From assembly GCA_905250025.1 (NCBI GenBank), contig CAJNOJ010000397.1, positions 1 through 64,000 of the forward strand: 64,000 nt of DNA. The letters run 5' to 3'. Under the pieces are notes generated by a model. That model was given only the letters and a program-made list of their open reading frames with translations, searched no databases and was not told the origin of the DNA. Positions within the stretch are counted from its first letter, which is position 1; every line of letters starts with the position of its first letter. Of this stretch, positions 23,010 to 32,403 are shown one piece after another. Both the position numbers and the translations under genes were made by a program. This DNA comes from Adineta ricciae. Taxonomy: Eukaryota; Rotifera; Eurotatoria; Adinetida; Adinetidae.

Positions 23010-23864
23010 ATGTTCACAAAAAAATCGATTTATTGTTCTTAGTTTAATTCTTTCATTGTTCATGTGCGTATGTGCGGTTTTTATTCGTTTTACCTAGATC
23101 AGATGGTCTCCTTCGTAGAGTGTCGAGTGCAACTACGTTATCCCGAATTCAACTGCTGTGGCTGCGGAAGAGGTGCACTAAGATTTTTCCAATCATCTAT
23201 TTCTTGTAGTTGCGTGTAGGATGGTCCATATGGTTTGTACCAAAAGACGGTAATACAGCTTTCAAAGTCATTCCTCAACAAACAACTAATAACTAATAAC
23301 GATTTTAATTTGTCTGATTGTATATTAGCTGTGCAGACAACAGACACTTCAATGACATATGTATTAAACATTCCTCAAAATAGTTATTTGCTCTTTTTTA
23401 CTAACTGGACAAGTGACAGTTACAATCTTTCATGTGTGAATTCAACGCTACCGTCGAATGCCTCGATGATACGTCGACATGATTCTGTCCAATGTTTACC
23501 GTCAACTACTACGCATAAAGGTAAAACGGAAAATCGACAGTAGGAATTTGGACAATATTGCCGGATTTTAAAAACTGCCTAGAGATAGCGTGAGGGTACA
23601 GATGAGGATGTAATGGTGTGGATGGGTCTGGACAGTAGGATACTACATGAAAATTTGTACTGAAATACTCCTAGGAAAGCCTATACAGTTTTTCAAATCT
23701 GCAAGATTGTCCAAATTCCTATTGTCGATTTTCCACTAAACCAAGGATAATGCCGTTCAATGCTACTGAATTTCACTTGTGAAAAGTATCGATGACAAAA
23801 AAAAGCGATCAAAGCCAAAAACAGTCGTGCGTTTCGTATATGTAGATATTCAAGAAACAAATGA
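23010..23864 (+). pseudogene. collapsed allele of the CC-module/EGF membrane protein (haplotype A)
   Basis: Matches 41637-44553 of haplotype B in pieces. An extra A early in the signal peptide shifts the frame. A first deletion removes about 135 bp of module 1 (B 41762-41896) and a second about 130 bp (around B 42030-42155). A third, of about 1.87 kb (B 42390-44254), is occupied by an inverted-repeat element at 23528-23734. A fourth removes about 180 bp of the last EGF and TM region. Only fragments such as YVLNIPQNSYLLFFTNWTSD and the last few residues remain. The gene is dead on this haplotype. Confidence 0.8.
23528..23734. mobile_element. MITE-like element with about 33-bp terminal inverted repeats
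   Basis: 23528-23560 (starting GGAAAATCGACAGTAGG) is the reverse complement of 23702-23734 with two mismatches in 33 bases. Weaker complementarity continues inward for about 20 more bases. The interior has no coding capacity. The element is absent from haplotype B, where the flanking sequences are separated by about 1.87 kb of gene. I could not define a target-site duplication, so the insertion may have come with the deletion. Confidence 0.6.
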
Positions 23865-23920
23865 TTTATTAAAACAAAACTTTTGAAAAATTACATGAAT
23901 TGAACTGTTTTGTTTTTGCT

Positions 23921-25720
23921 TCAAAATACTTTCAAATAGGGTGGTGATGGAAGATTTGCATCTGTTGCACTATAAACAGCTGCTTGTTTGAAATCACAAG
24001 GTGTTTCACGCCATAAATAACGGATACCATATATTGTGCTTGATGCACATGAACTTGGAATAGAAAGACTGACTGACAATGAACTTTTGGATGAAGCGGT
24101 TACTAATAACCAGGCATTATCATTTGTTGCACAAGTTGCGCCTTGACAACAGATCTAGAAGAAATATTTTGGTAGAAAAAAAAGGCACTTTGTCAATGTC
24201 TTTACTTCAAATCCATTAGGATTACGAAATTCGATTGCAGTTACATTTGTATAACTAACTTCAATTGTCGAAGATGCACTTGACACAACAACATTCGATA
24301 CAATGGGACCTTGGTATTCAACTTGTTGTCCATAAGCAACAGCTAAACCAGCACGAGATAATCGATAACAAACGTCGGTTTTTGTGCGTGGATGAATACT
24401 AAAGAAATTTTCAATGAAAAATCAAACTCTCTCGCTTGGTTAACTGTTACCCTCCGGGATCATCTCGTAAGTCCATAGCGGCTGCCATGAATACATTTGG
24501 CACGACATTATTTGGAACATAGCCGATACCGAATGTCTGATACCAACGAATCCATGGAAATCCTCCGACAAAACTTGTTGAATTTCGGTTTGTTGACAAC
24601 TTTCAATGAGACAGAATAGATAAATTCGATGAAGAAATCTTCTTTCCTACTTGAACGAAGCCGAAAGGAAATTGTAGATTTGTTATTCCATTAGTTCGCG
24701 TATTCCAAACTTGTCTCCAATACGTGATCATTTTCGAAAATGTACAAATATATTTATCACGATTGTAACCTGCATTCGATTCGCCTTGGTACCAAATCGC
24801 ACCAGTGACGACCATACGTGTAAATGGATAGATCATTCCGTTGTACAATTCTGTATTTGTTGCCGAGACTTTTTCTAAACCTTCAAAGTCGTCAATATCC
24901 TTTTTCGCCTTCTTCTTTCTAAATAAAAAAAAGTCATTTTTCAAGGAACTAAACATATTCCTTCTTACTTTGTAATTCCACAATCAGTCAAAGCTTGTCT
25001 TGGCATCCACAATTCAATTGCAGTTCCGCCCCATGATGTGTTAATGAGTCCAATCGGCCTTCCATTCAAAGCTGTATGAATCATTCGGCCATACATCCAA
25101 CACACAGCAGATGCATAACCATTTCCCACAACGGATGACGATGCAACAGACCATTTCATTCCGATCGATGGAATTTCTTCTACAGGTGCTGCTGCACCTA
25201 CACGTGCTACACCAAATAGACGTATTTTGGGATAATTTCCAGCATTGGCAATTTCAGTTGAACCATTGAACACTTGACTAACGGGCCATTGCATATTCGA
25301 TTGTCCCGAACAAACCCAAATATCACCATAGAGAACGTTTTTTAAAGCGATACTTGCAAGTGTTCCATTCGCCAATGGTTGAGTGACAACGACTTCAAAC
25401 GGACCTTCGTCACTCTCAGCATCGAGTGTAACTGACCAAATGCTCGCTCCAACTTTCTCGTTGATCTTGGATTCACTTCGAGTTTTGTAAATCTTATTAT
25501 TCATTGTCAACGTTGTTATCACATCAGTATCACCATACCCCCAAACTACAGCACGTTGTGGTGCACGTTGCAGCACCATATTGTCCGAGAAATAATTGGC
25601 AAATCGAAGTTGCCCATGACCTTGAATTTTAACATAGAGAAATCTTATTCAAATTTCCGATGAATATTTACTTTCTATCACATATAATAATAAAAGAAGA
25701 ACCAGATACCAAGCCTTCAT
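23921..25720 (-). CDS. secreted sialate O-acetylesterase family protein (haplotype A)
   Basis: Exon 1 (25720-25672) encodes a signal peptide, MKAWYLVLLLLLYVIE. A 51-bp intron leads to exon 2 (25620-24969) starting HGQLRFANYFSDNMVLQ. Exon 3 is 24918-24651, exon 4 starts at 24599, and further exons lead to the stop at 23921. SIAE/SASA hallmarks are DNMVLQRAPQ, the nucleophile Ser block SGQSNMQWP, INTSWGGTAIE, and WYQGESN. The enzyme class removes O-acetyl groups from sialic acids or, in bacterial relatives, from acetylated plant sugars, using a Ser-His-Asp triad. The C-terminal part forms a jelly-roll-like domain. The gene sits head to head with the cupin gene (535 bp between starts). A small signal exon in front of a foreign-looking body is a common form of domesticated transferred gene. 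Confidence 0.8.
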
Positions 25721-25940
25721 CTCCAACTACAACTGAAAATCTTTTCTCTTCGTCTTTTTGTATATATAAATTTGTTAATCAGAGTTTAAACAAAGATAAC
25801 ATATCTCGCAATTTTACGAACATTCCTTTTTGTTTAGCAAAGAAAAGAATTTCATTCATTATCAAAATGTTTAAAAGGACTTATTTTTCTCTTAATCACT
25901 ATCAGAAAGAATTCATTGTTAGGTGTGCATCTAGCACAAT

Positions 25941-26110
25941 GGGGGAAAAGCGATACTCCATACTTCAGTAATACTCCAGCCTACTCCACTCGTACTCCAA
26001 CAAATTTTGTAAAACTGGAATATTGACGGGTCTCTCTTTGTAGAGTAAGAATGGAGTATAGTGAAGTAAAATGGACTACGGGTAGCGTATTGGAGTAGCG
26101 CTTTTCCCCC
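25941..26110. repeat. 170-bp hairpin repeat (MITE-like) in a divergent promoter, haplotype A
   Basis: GGGGGAAAAGCG at 25941-25952 is the perfect reverse complement of 26099-26110. Between them TACTCC-type motifs on the left face GGAGTA motifs on the right, so the whole stretch can fold on itself. ATCTAG-like words flank both sides and may be a target duplication. It lies between the SIAE and cupin starts. Confidence 0.5.
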
Positions 26111-26254
26111 TGGATCTAGTGACATCTGTATTACAAGACTAAAATTCATTCGAGGATCACCGAGTGGAACAACGCAAAGAGAAGATCAATTTACATCGAG
26201 TGGATAGACAAAATGAAGGATCGACTAGCGTTTTTCTTTCTATTTCACTAGAAG

Positions 26255-26833
26255 ATGTTGCGAATATGCATCCTGTCGACGTTTATTGCATTAACTTATG
26301 GAATAAATTTGGATTTTTTATTAGCCAATGGTCCAACGCATATCAGTTCAACAAACTCCTATTTTATTCCATATGGTGATCCAAAATCGAACTTAACAAT
26401 GAAATTACTTCAAGTTGATCCGCATACTGGTCTTTGGGTCAATATTCTACGAGGACCACCCGGTGCTGTTTTAGGTACACATAGACACTATGATCAGGTG
26501 TATGGTTATACATTGAAAGGTGCATGGGGCTATCGAGAACACCCGGAATGGTTATCTCGAGCTGGTGATGTTGTTCATGAAACACCGGGATCGGTTCATA
26601 CTTTGTTTATTGATGATAATCACGGTGAAACAGAAACGTTATTTTTTGTTTGGGGTGCTTTGGAATATTTAGATGAACACGGTAAAACCAAAGAAATCGA
26701 AGACTGGAGATCGATTCTTCAGAAATATGTCGATTATGGTCAAAAGAATGATTTACCTATTGTTGATGTAACTTATCCAAAACAGAAAGTCGAAGACGTT
26801 CATTTTCATTCACATGACAAGATTGATCTATAA
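26255..26833 (+). CDS. secreted ChrR-type cupin, 2,4'-dihydroxyacetophenone dioxygenase-like, 192 aa (haplotype A)
   Basis: Single exon. Residues 1-16 are a signal peptide (MLRICILSTFIALTYG). The cupin core contains the metal-binding motif THRHYDQVYGYTLKGAWGY (His76, His78) and the second motif ETPGSVHTLF (His115). This pattern matches the ChrR/DAD branch of cupins, which bind Fe or Zn and in bacteria cleave acetophenone-type or beta-diketone C-C bonds. The natural substrate here is unknown. No intron and bacterial relatives suggest horizontal transfer, with the signal peptide gained or kept. AATAAA at 26856-26861 follows the stop closely. Both alleles are intact and almost identical. Confidence 0.75.
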   Translation: MLRICILSTFIALTYGINLDFLLANGPTHISSTNSYFIPYGDPKSNLTMKLLQVDPHTGLWVNILRGPPGAVLGTHRHYDQVYGYTLKGAWGYREHPEWLSRAGDVVHETPGSVHTLFIDDNHGETETLFFVWGALEYLDEHGKTKEIEDWRSILQKYVDYGQKNDLPIVDVTYPKQKVEDVHFHSHDKIDL

Positions 26834-27488
26834 GCTTTGACATTTGTTTTTCATGAATAAACCTAGAGGATGATTTATCTTTAGCTGTTTAACACTTCGA
26901 TAACATGGGAGAAAAAAATTTTTTCCCCATCGTATGGTACTTTTTGTTTTTTGTCATATCAGCCTAAGTATAAGTTCTTCACTAAAAGTCAGATGATGTG
27001 ATGAAGCTGTTTGTATAAGCACAGAAAGAAAAACGAGTCATGCTGCTTTCCTTTTTTTTCTTTCTCATTCTGTATATTATTTACGATTGTTCTCTTTCGC
27101 CTCGAGTTTCCGCACGATTTTTCTTCTTCTTCTTTGTATGGCGAGATCGATGGTGTTCGTTATTTCTTTCGACAGAAGAAGAAAAACATTATCCGGCAGA
27201 AAATAGTCTTCACGTGTTTATGCGACGCCGACAATACATCGTTAGTCTTTTTATACTCCTTTTTCCCTTTCATAGATTTTTTTCTCCCTTCATTCTCATG
27301 CATTTACATCCTCTCTATATATACACAATTATAATTAAAATACTATGTATCATACAAGTACTTCACAAGGTAACGTTTCTTTTAGAAGTTATATCAATAA
27401 AGTCGATATCATTCTGATAAGAACAATAAAGTACGTACATAGGAGATTTTTTTTTCCGAATAAAACGGCATTCGTTGTTTAGAAACCA
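26834..27488. other. intergenic, T-rich tracts, no gene
   Basis: Holds the cupin polyadenylation signal, several poly-T and TTC tracts and the upstream region of the ZIP gene. No further gene seen. The haplotype B equivalent is 47527-48186. Confidence 0.4.
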
Positions 27489-28556
27489 ATGGGACGAACA
27501 TCAAAAGAAATCACCATCGCCTTTGCATTGAATATTGGTGCAGGTTTAGCCACATGTATTGGTGGATTAGTGCCTTTCAGCCGAAAGCTTATCTCACTAG
27601 CGAAGCCATCACGAATCGGAATTGCTTTAGCCTTATCGGCTGGTGTGATGATTTTTATATCTCTCGCCGAAATATTTGGCAAAAGTGATGAAGAATTTCA
27701 AAAGTTTTTTGGAAAAAATGCCACAAATATTTGTCAGAACCTAACGAATTCATGTCAAGATTTACAATTTCAATGTGCAAATCGCAATGTTTGCAATGAA
27801 ATTCGGACTGTGTGTCAAACTTTCACCAATGAAACGTCCAACGAATTCGACTGTGATAAGACATGTCGAGGACATAGTAAAACATTAACTACGGTATTTT
27901 TTCTCCTTGGTGCTGCATTAATCTTCCTGTTGGATTTTATTGTTCACAAAATCTCACCTGATCATAAACATGATATCGACATTGAAGAAATTAATCATTT
28001 AAACCACCAAGCTGTGTCAATTAGAGATCCTGAAGATGGCTCAAATTCTCATCCAAACGGAAGTCTTCATCACAAGAAAGCTCACCAATCATTAAATCGT
28101 ACAGGAATCTTAACAGCACTTGCGATTGGACTTCACAATCTTCCCGAAGGTATCGCAACATTTCTCGCGGCCAGCATCAATTTGAAAACAGCAGTACCGT
28201 TGGCTCTTGGAATTGCCTTACATAACATTCCGGAAGGGATTGCCGTGGCAACACCAGTTTATTTTGCAACACAATCAAAGTGGAAAGGACTTCTCTATAC
28301 GTTCATCTCAGCACTTGCTGAACCTCTCGGTGGACTTATTTGTTTTCTGATTATTAGTAATGGTCTCAATCCGTTCGTTAATGGAGCGATGTTTGGCATC
28401 GTCGTTGGAATGATGGTAACGATCTCGTTGAAAGAATTGATTCCGACTGCATTGCGGTTCTGCACATCAAAAGGTCAAATCAGCGTGTCGGTATTAGCTG
28501 GAATGTTAATCATGGCGTTGAGTTTGATTATTTTCGATTATCTTGGTATGGAGTGA
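27489..28556 (+). CDS. ZIP-family metal transporter, ZupT-like, 355 aa (haplotype A)
   Basis: Intronless. The N-terminus (ALNIGAGLATCIGGLVPFS) is typical of ZupT-type ZIPs. A Cys-rich luminal or extracellular loop (about residues 75-130, at least seven Cys) and a His-rich cytosolic loop (SPDHKHDIDIEEINHL) follow. TM4 and TM5 carry the binuclear metal site HNLPEGIATF and HNIPEGIAVA, then EPLGG. Eight TM segments fit the 355-aa length. The family imports Zn(II) and other divalent metals into the cytosol. The Cys-rich loop is not found in bacterial ZupT as I know it. The ATG follows a short AT-rich leader. Intact in both alleles. Confidence 0.85.
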   Translation: MGRTSKEITIAFALNIGAGLATCIGGLVPFSRKLISLAKPSRIGIALALSAGVMIFISLAEIFGKSDEEFQKFFGKNATNICQNLTNSCQDLQFQCANRNVCNEIRTVCQTFTNETSNEFDCDKTCRGHSKTLTTVFFLLGAALIFLLDFIVHKISPDHKHDIDIEEINHLNHQAVSIRDPEDGSNSHPNGSLHHKKAHQSLNRTGILTALAIGLHNLPEGIATFLAASINLKTAVPLALGIALHNIPEGIAVATPVYFATQSKWKGLLYTFISALAEPLGGLICFLIISNGLNPFVNGAMFGIVVGMMVTISLKELIPTALRFCTSKGQISVSVLAGMLIMALSLIIFDYLGME

Positions 28557-28951
28557 ACCGGTTGATTTTGTCGAAACTTTCGATGTCTCTTTCCTTTTTT
28601 TGTATGAATTACAAAGTAATATATCATTTGTTTTCATATTTATTGTTAAAAGAACAGTTATTTGAATAATAGTAGAGCAAGTCCTTTATCTTCTTTTCGA
28701 TCAACGAAACATTTCTTATCTTACAGAGAATAAATTTTGCTTGTTTCGCAGTACGACAAAAAAAAGGTAAGTCGAATGGTTCGTTTCAATATCCATTTAG
28801 GATTTCTTTCTTAACGTAGAATTTTCATCAAGTAGGTCTTCACTACATTTTTTTGACATTGTGCAGATGTTACATCACAAGCTAAGAGAGATACGAGAAC
28901 TTTTTCTCAATTTCTTATCGCTGAGATAAGTACATACTTGTTTGATAAAAC

Positions 28952-29190
28952 AGAAGTAAAACTCGTCGGGAATGTCGCTCTGATCACCGGTGCGTCCGAA
29001 GGTATCGGTTTGGCGACTGCTCAACATGTCTTTACCACTGGACGTCGATAGACAATACTTGACGATGAGATAAAAATATTCGCGAGCAAAAATGTAACTG
29101 TCATACGGAGTGATGCGTCGAATACAACTGATCGTGAAAAGCTTATTGATGTGATTCAAAAGCAAAAGGTCTTGCGTTTCCGAATGAATC
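28952..29190 (+). pseudogene. short-chain dehydrogenase/reductase relic (haplotype A)
   Basis: The Rossmann start KLVGNVALITGASEGIGLAT (TGxxxGxG, NAD(P) binding) is readable. A TAG follows shortly after GRR, and the frame continues as ILDDEIKIFASKNVTVI...SDASN. Then the sequence jumps by deletion to unrelated 3-prime sequence. The same TAG is present in haplotype B, so the gene died before the alleles diverged. Confidence 0.7.
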
Positions 29191-30493
29191 AGAGGCAAAA
29201 AGAGTTATTAATTGCTATGCTCTTGAAGTAATGAATAAAATACACATATACGTACAATCAAAACAAGCACACAATTCAGCTGTTCTTTCCAGACTTATTA
29301 TAAATCGCGTTTCATCCTTTGAGCGTGATTGATTGTCGCCATACGACGTTATCGTTTCATATATCTATGTTCACATATACATCGATATGTTTCTATTCTT
29401 CCGTTCGGTTCTTCTCCCTCCACATTACTTTTCAACTACGATAGATATTTTCTTTCCTGTGGAATGTTTCTTCTCTTGATCAACATATCCTCATGATGAT
29501 TTTCCCCCTTTGTGTTGATTTTACTACACTGCTATTTTTCAGTTTTTCGTTGCTTTAAATATATAGGGTTGTTTGATCTTGTTTTGCCAGAGATTCTCAT
29601 TCCTGTCGTTTTTGTCTTTGTCTGACCAGCATAAACGTGCCGACTACCTTCACATTTTCCCCTAATCATTCTGGCGATGAAAAATCTCCGGATCGTTTAA
29701 TAATGTCTCGAAGTAGTTTCGGATGGCAATGGATGGCTGGTCAGTCTAAAAAATAGTCAGCATTTCTGTTTTTTTCTCCGAAGTGTCTCATTTTCATATT
29801 CCAGGTTGGTGAACCTTATCCCTATGTTATGAGAATAGAAGACACTCTTCAGATCATCTATATGGTACAGTATGGACTAAGCCGACACGTTTGAAGACTT
29901 CGTTATTTTTGCTTGGTTCACTCGAGATTGCTCAATATGAACAGAAGTGACGTGAGTTTCTCTGGTACGAAAGTTAACTTTTGCAAAGAGAGAAAATACA
30001 GATTATTAGATGAGATTTATGTGTGGTTACTGAACCATGTTTTGTTTAGATCGAAAGTATCAGAATGTTGTTTTTATTTATGTAAGAACAAATTTTTCTG
30101 ATTGTCATTCTTTTATTTTCCAAAGTCTTTAATGCCTTCGTGGAAGAAAATAATTTTTATGGCGATTGAGTTACGATTTTACAATTACAAATCAATTAAC
30201 AGTTTATTTTTCTGTTAACCATGTGTAAAAAGTCATCAAACAGAAATATCTGTATGTATTGACGTCAGGGAAACAATTATGGGAACGTCAACTTTTTGCT
30301 CCGTTCCCATGGGAAGGGAAATGGGAAAACTTCTTCCCACAAGACACTATTTAGAATGTACATTTTTTCGTTTCTTATTATGTCATCGAGAAAAAAATTA
30401 TTATGGTTACGGATGAATGAAAACGTTACTTTTTTTCTCTTTTGCAGTTGCATTCTTTCATCGTGTCTTATTGTAAAAAATCAAGGATTCTTT
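29191..30493. other. intergenic with remnant of a small membrane protein (haplotype A)
   Basis: At 29850-29950 the plus strand reads YGTVWTKPTRLKTSLFLLGS, equivalent to the last exon of a membrane-protein relic seen in haplotype B at about 51740-51929. Here a deletion removes its final TM helix. A poly-pyrimidine region precedes the thioesterase start. Nothing else recognised. Confidence 0.4.
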
Positions 30494-31417
30494 ATGGCGC
30501 TTGGTACAAAAAACGCGCATCCATGGTTTGAAGTTTTTCATTCGCGTCCTCGAGCAAAATATCAAGTTTTCATTTTTCCATCAGCTGGTGCTGCAGGTAT
30601 TCGTCGTCGAATTCTTTTTTTAATGAGAAAAGATCAATATTTTTTATTCAAGGTTATTACTATCGCGAATGGGATAAAGAGTTTCCTGAGTATGAATTCT
30701 CAATCGTAAACTATCCGGGACGAGCTCAGAGGCTCAGTGAAAAGTGTTTAACAACGATGAAGGAGTTTGTTGAACAATTGACAAGTGGCCTTTTGCCATT
30801 TATCACAAAACCGTGTATTTTTATTGGACATAGGTTTGTTTTTCGTACGAACAATCACTTCTTCGTCACCTTCTATTCTAGTTTGGGATCTGCGATTAGT
30901 TACGCATTAGCTAGACATATGCTTGAAACAAAGAATAAGGGAAATTTTCTGAAGTTATTAGTAGAAATGGGTCGAGGACCTCCGCATTTAGAAGATCCCG
31001 ATGTTCCATTTGAAAAGATGACCGACGCGGAAATTGTCGCAGAATTAAAACGCATCGCTGGTAAACACTTCTTTGAATCGTTTCGCGTTGTCTTATTGAT
31101 CGTCTTTAGATCCATCAGCACGAGCAATCTATGATTACCCTGAATATGTTCAAATGATGTTACCAATGCTACGAGCAGATTCGAAAGTAGCGGGTGAATT
31201 GTGCGATCCAATTCCATTGGATATTCCGATAATTGTGTACGGTGGAGAGAAGGAAGAAAGTGTGGATGAATCTTTTTTAGCTCGTTGGAAAGAATTAACA
31301 AATAAAAAAGATCTCTTTCATGTTCAAATGTTTCCTGGCCATCATAATTTTCAATCGGAATGTCAAACTCAAGTCTTAACTCATCTCAAGGAAGATTTTC
31401 GCCGACTGCTGACTTAA
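30494..31417 (+). CDS. type II thioesterase (alpha/beta hydrolase), 256 aa (haplotype A)
   Basis: Exons 30494-30596, 30653-30833, 30882-31060 and 31110-31417 are joined over three short introns (56, 48 and 49 bp). The product has the type II thioesterase pattern: FIFPSAGAAG, YYREWDKEFPEYEFSIVNYPGR, the nucleophile elbow GHSLGS (split by intron 2), and the catalytic His in FPGHHNFQ. Relatives (GrsT, SrfAD, oleoyl-ACP hydrolase) remove wrong or blocking acyl groups from carrier proteins of NRPS, PKS or FAS systems. No synthase gene is in the window. A bacterial-like enzyme with gained introns fits transfer. The acidic triad position in VYGGEKEESVD is Glu here but Asp in the other allele. Confidence 0.75.
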
Positions 31418-31594
31418 TAACTTACTTTTTTCGATGTTTACATCAGCCATATGCAAATAAGAACAAAAAAAAATTCGATTTATTTTTCATCCCACGTCCA
31501 AATCATGACAAAAACATATTTTTCTTTTTTCTCACACACAGAAAAATTCTCCTTTGAATAAACCATTTGCACTGAAATAAAAAAAAACGAAGCA

Positions 31595-32272
31595 ATGGGT
31601 TTCAAAGAGCGATTTCCCCGTTGGCTGATAATCATTTTCGCTGTTGTTCAACTTGTTCTAACATTAGCGATCATTGGAACTGAACTCGGCTCATTCTATA
31701 ATAACGTTGCACATGGAACCATTTGGGCAGGATTCTGGTCGGCGTTATTCTACATTCCGACTTGTGTTCTCCTGTTTGTTATGAGTAAGGAGAATCTCAT
31801 TTGTATTTGTTTCGCATGCGAAGTTCTTTCTTTTCAAGTTTGTTGCTGTCGCGGCCGATGTTATGCGACATATGTTTTAGTATTACAAGGTAAGATCTCA
31901 AAGTCGAGTCAAAATTTTACACTCTGTATCGATTTCGTAGCTTTATGTTTGTTGACATCTGTTGCTGTTATTTATTTCGCCGTTTATTTTCAAGATAACC
32001 TATGTAAATGTTATTTGGGTGATAATTTATGTTGTGCATTACGTGATATGAAAAGTTTTAATCAAGATTACGATCAAATAGCGAATGAATGTTCACCTGT
32101 CACTGTCAATGGTGTTCAAACCGTTGTTGACCCTTGTTCATCTTCACCACCGACAGCGAAATTACCGTACTTAAGAGCGCAAATCAGTTTTGCTGGGGCG
32201 ATGATCATTACTTGTATTGTCTATGCGGTCGTATACATATTCGCCATGTTTGGGATTTGTTTTGGCCATTAG
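31595..32272 (+). CDS. small tetraspan membrane protein, 190 aa (haplotype A)
   Basis: Exons 31595-31784, 31839-31889 and 31941-32272. Four hydrophobic segments: WLIIIFAVVQLVLTLAIIG, WSALFYIPTCVLLFVM, ALCLLTSVAVIYFAVYF and AMIITCIVYAVVYIFAMFG. The large loop between TM3 and TM4 has Cys clusters (NLCKCYLGDNLCC). The second exon adds a CCCRGRC stretch. I recognise it as a bdelloid-type tetraspan (claudin/MARVEL-like in general shape) but have no function for it. The start follows a short leader (AAACGAAGCAATGG). Both alleles intact. Confidence 0.65.
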   Translation: MGFKERFPRWLIIIFAVVQLVLTLAIIGTELGSFYNNVAHGTIWAGFWSALFYIPTCVLLFVMSKENLICICFACEVLSFQVCCCRGRCYATYVLVLQGKISKSSQNFTLCIDFVALCLLTSVAVIYFAVYFQDNLCKCYLGDNLCCALRDMKSFNQDYDQIANECSPVTVNGVQTVVDPCSSSPPTAKLPYLRAQISFAGAMIITCIVYAVVYIFAMFGICFGH

Positions 32273-32403
32273 AAAGAATTTTCGATTAAGTTTTTATTGA
32301 TGAAGAGAAAGAAGAAAAAAACTCTTGTTCTTTTATGTCAATGCATGTTTTCTTTTCAAAAAAAAAACCAATCGAATAAAATCATGTTTTTACTTCTTGA
32401 AAC

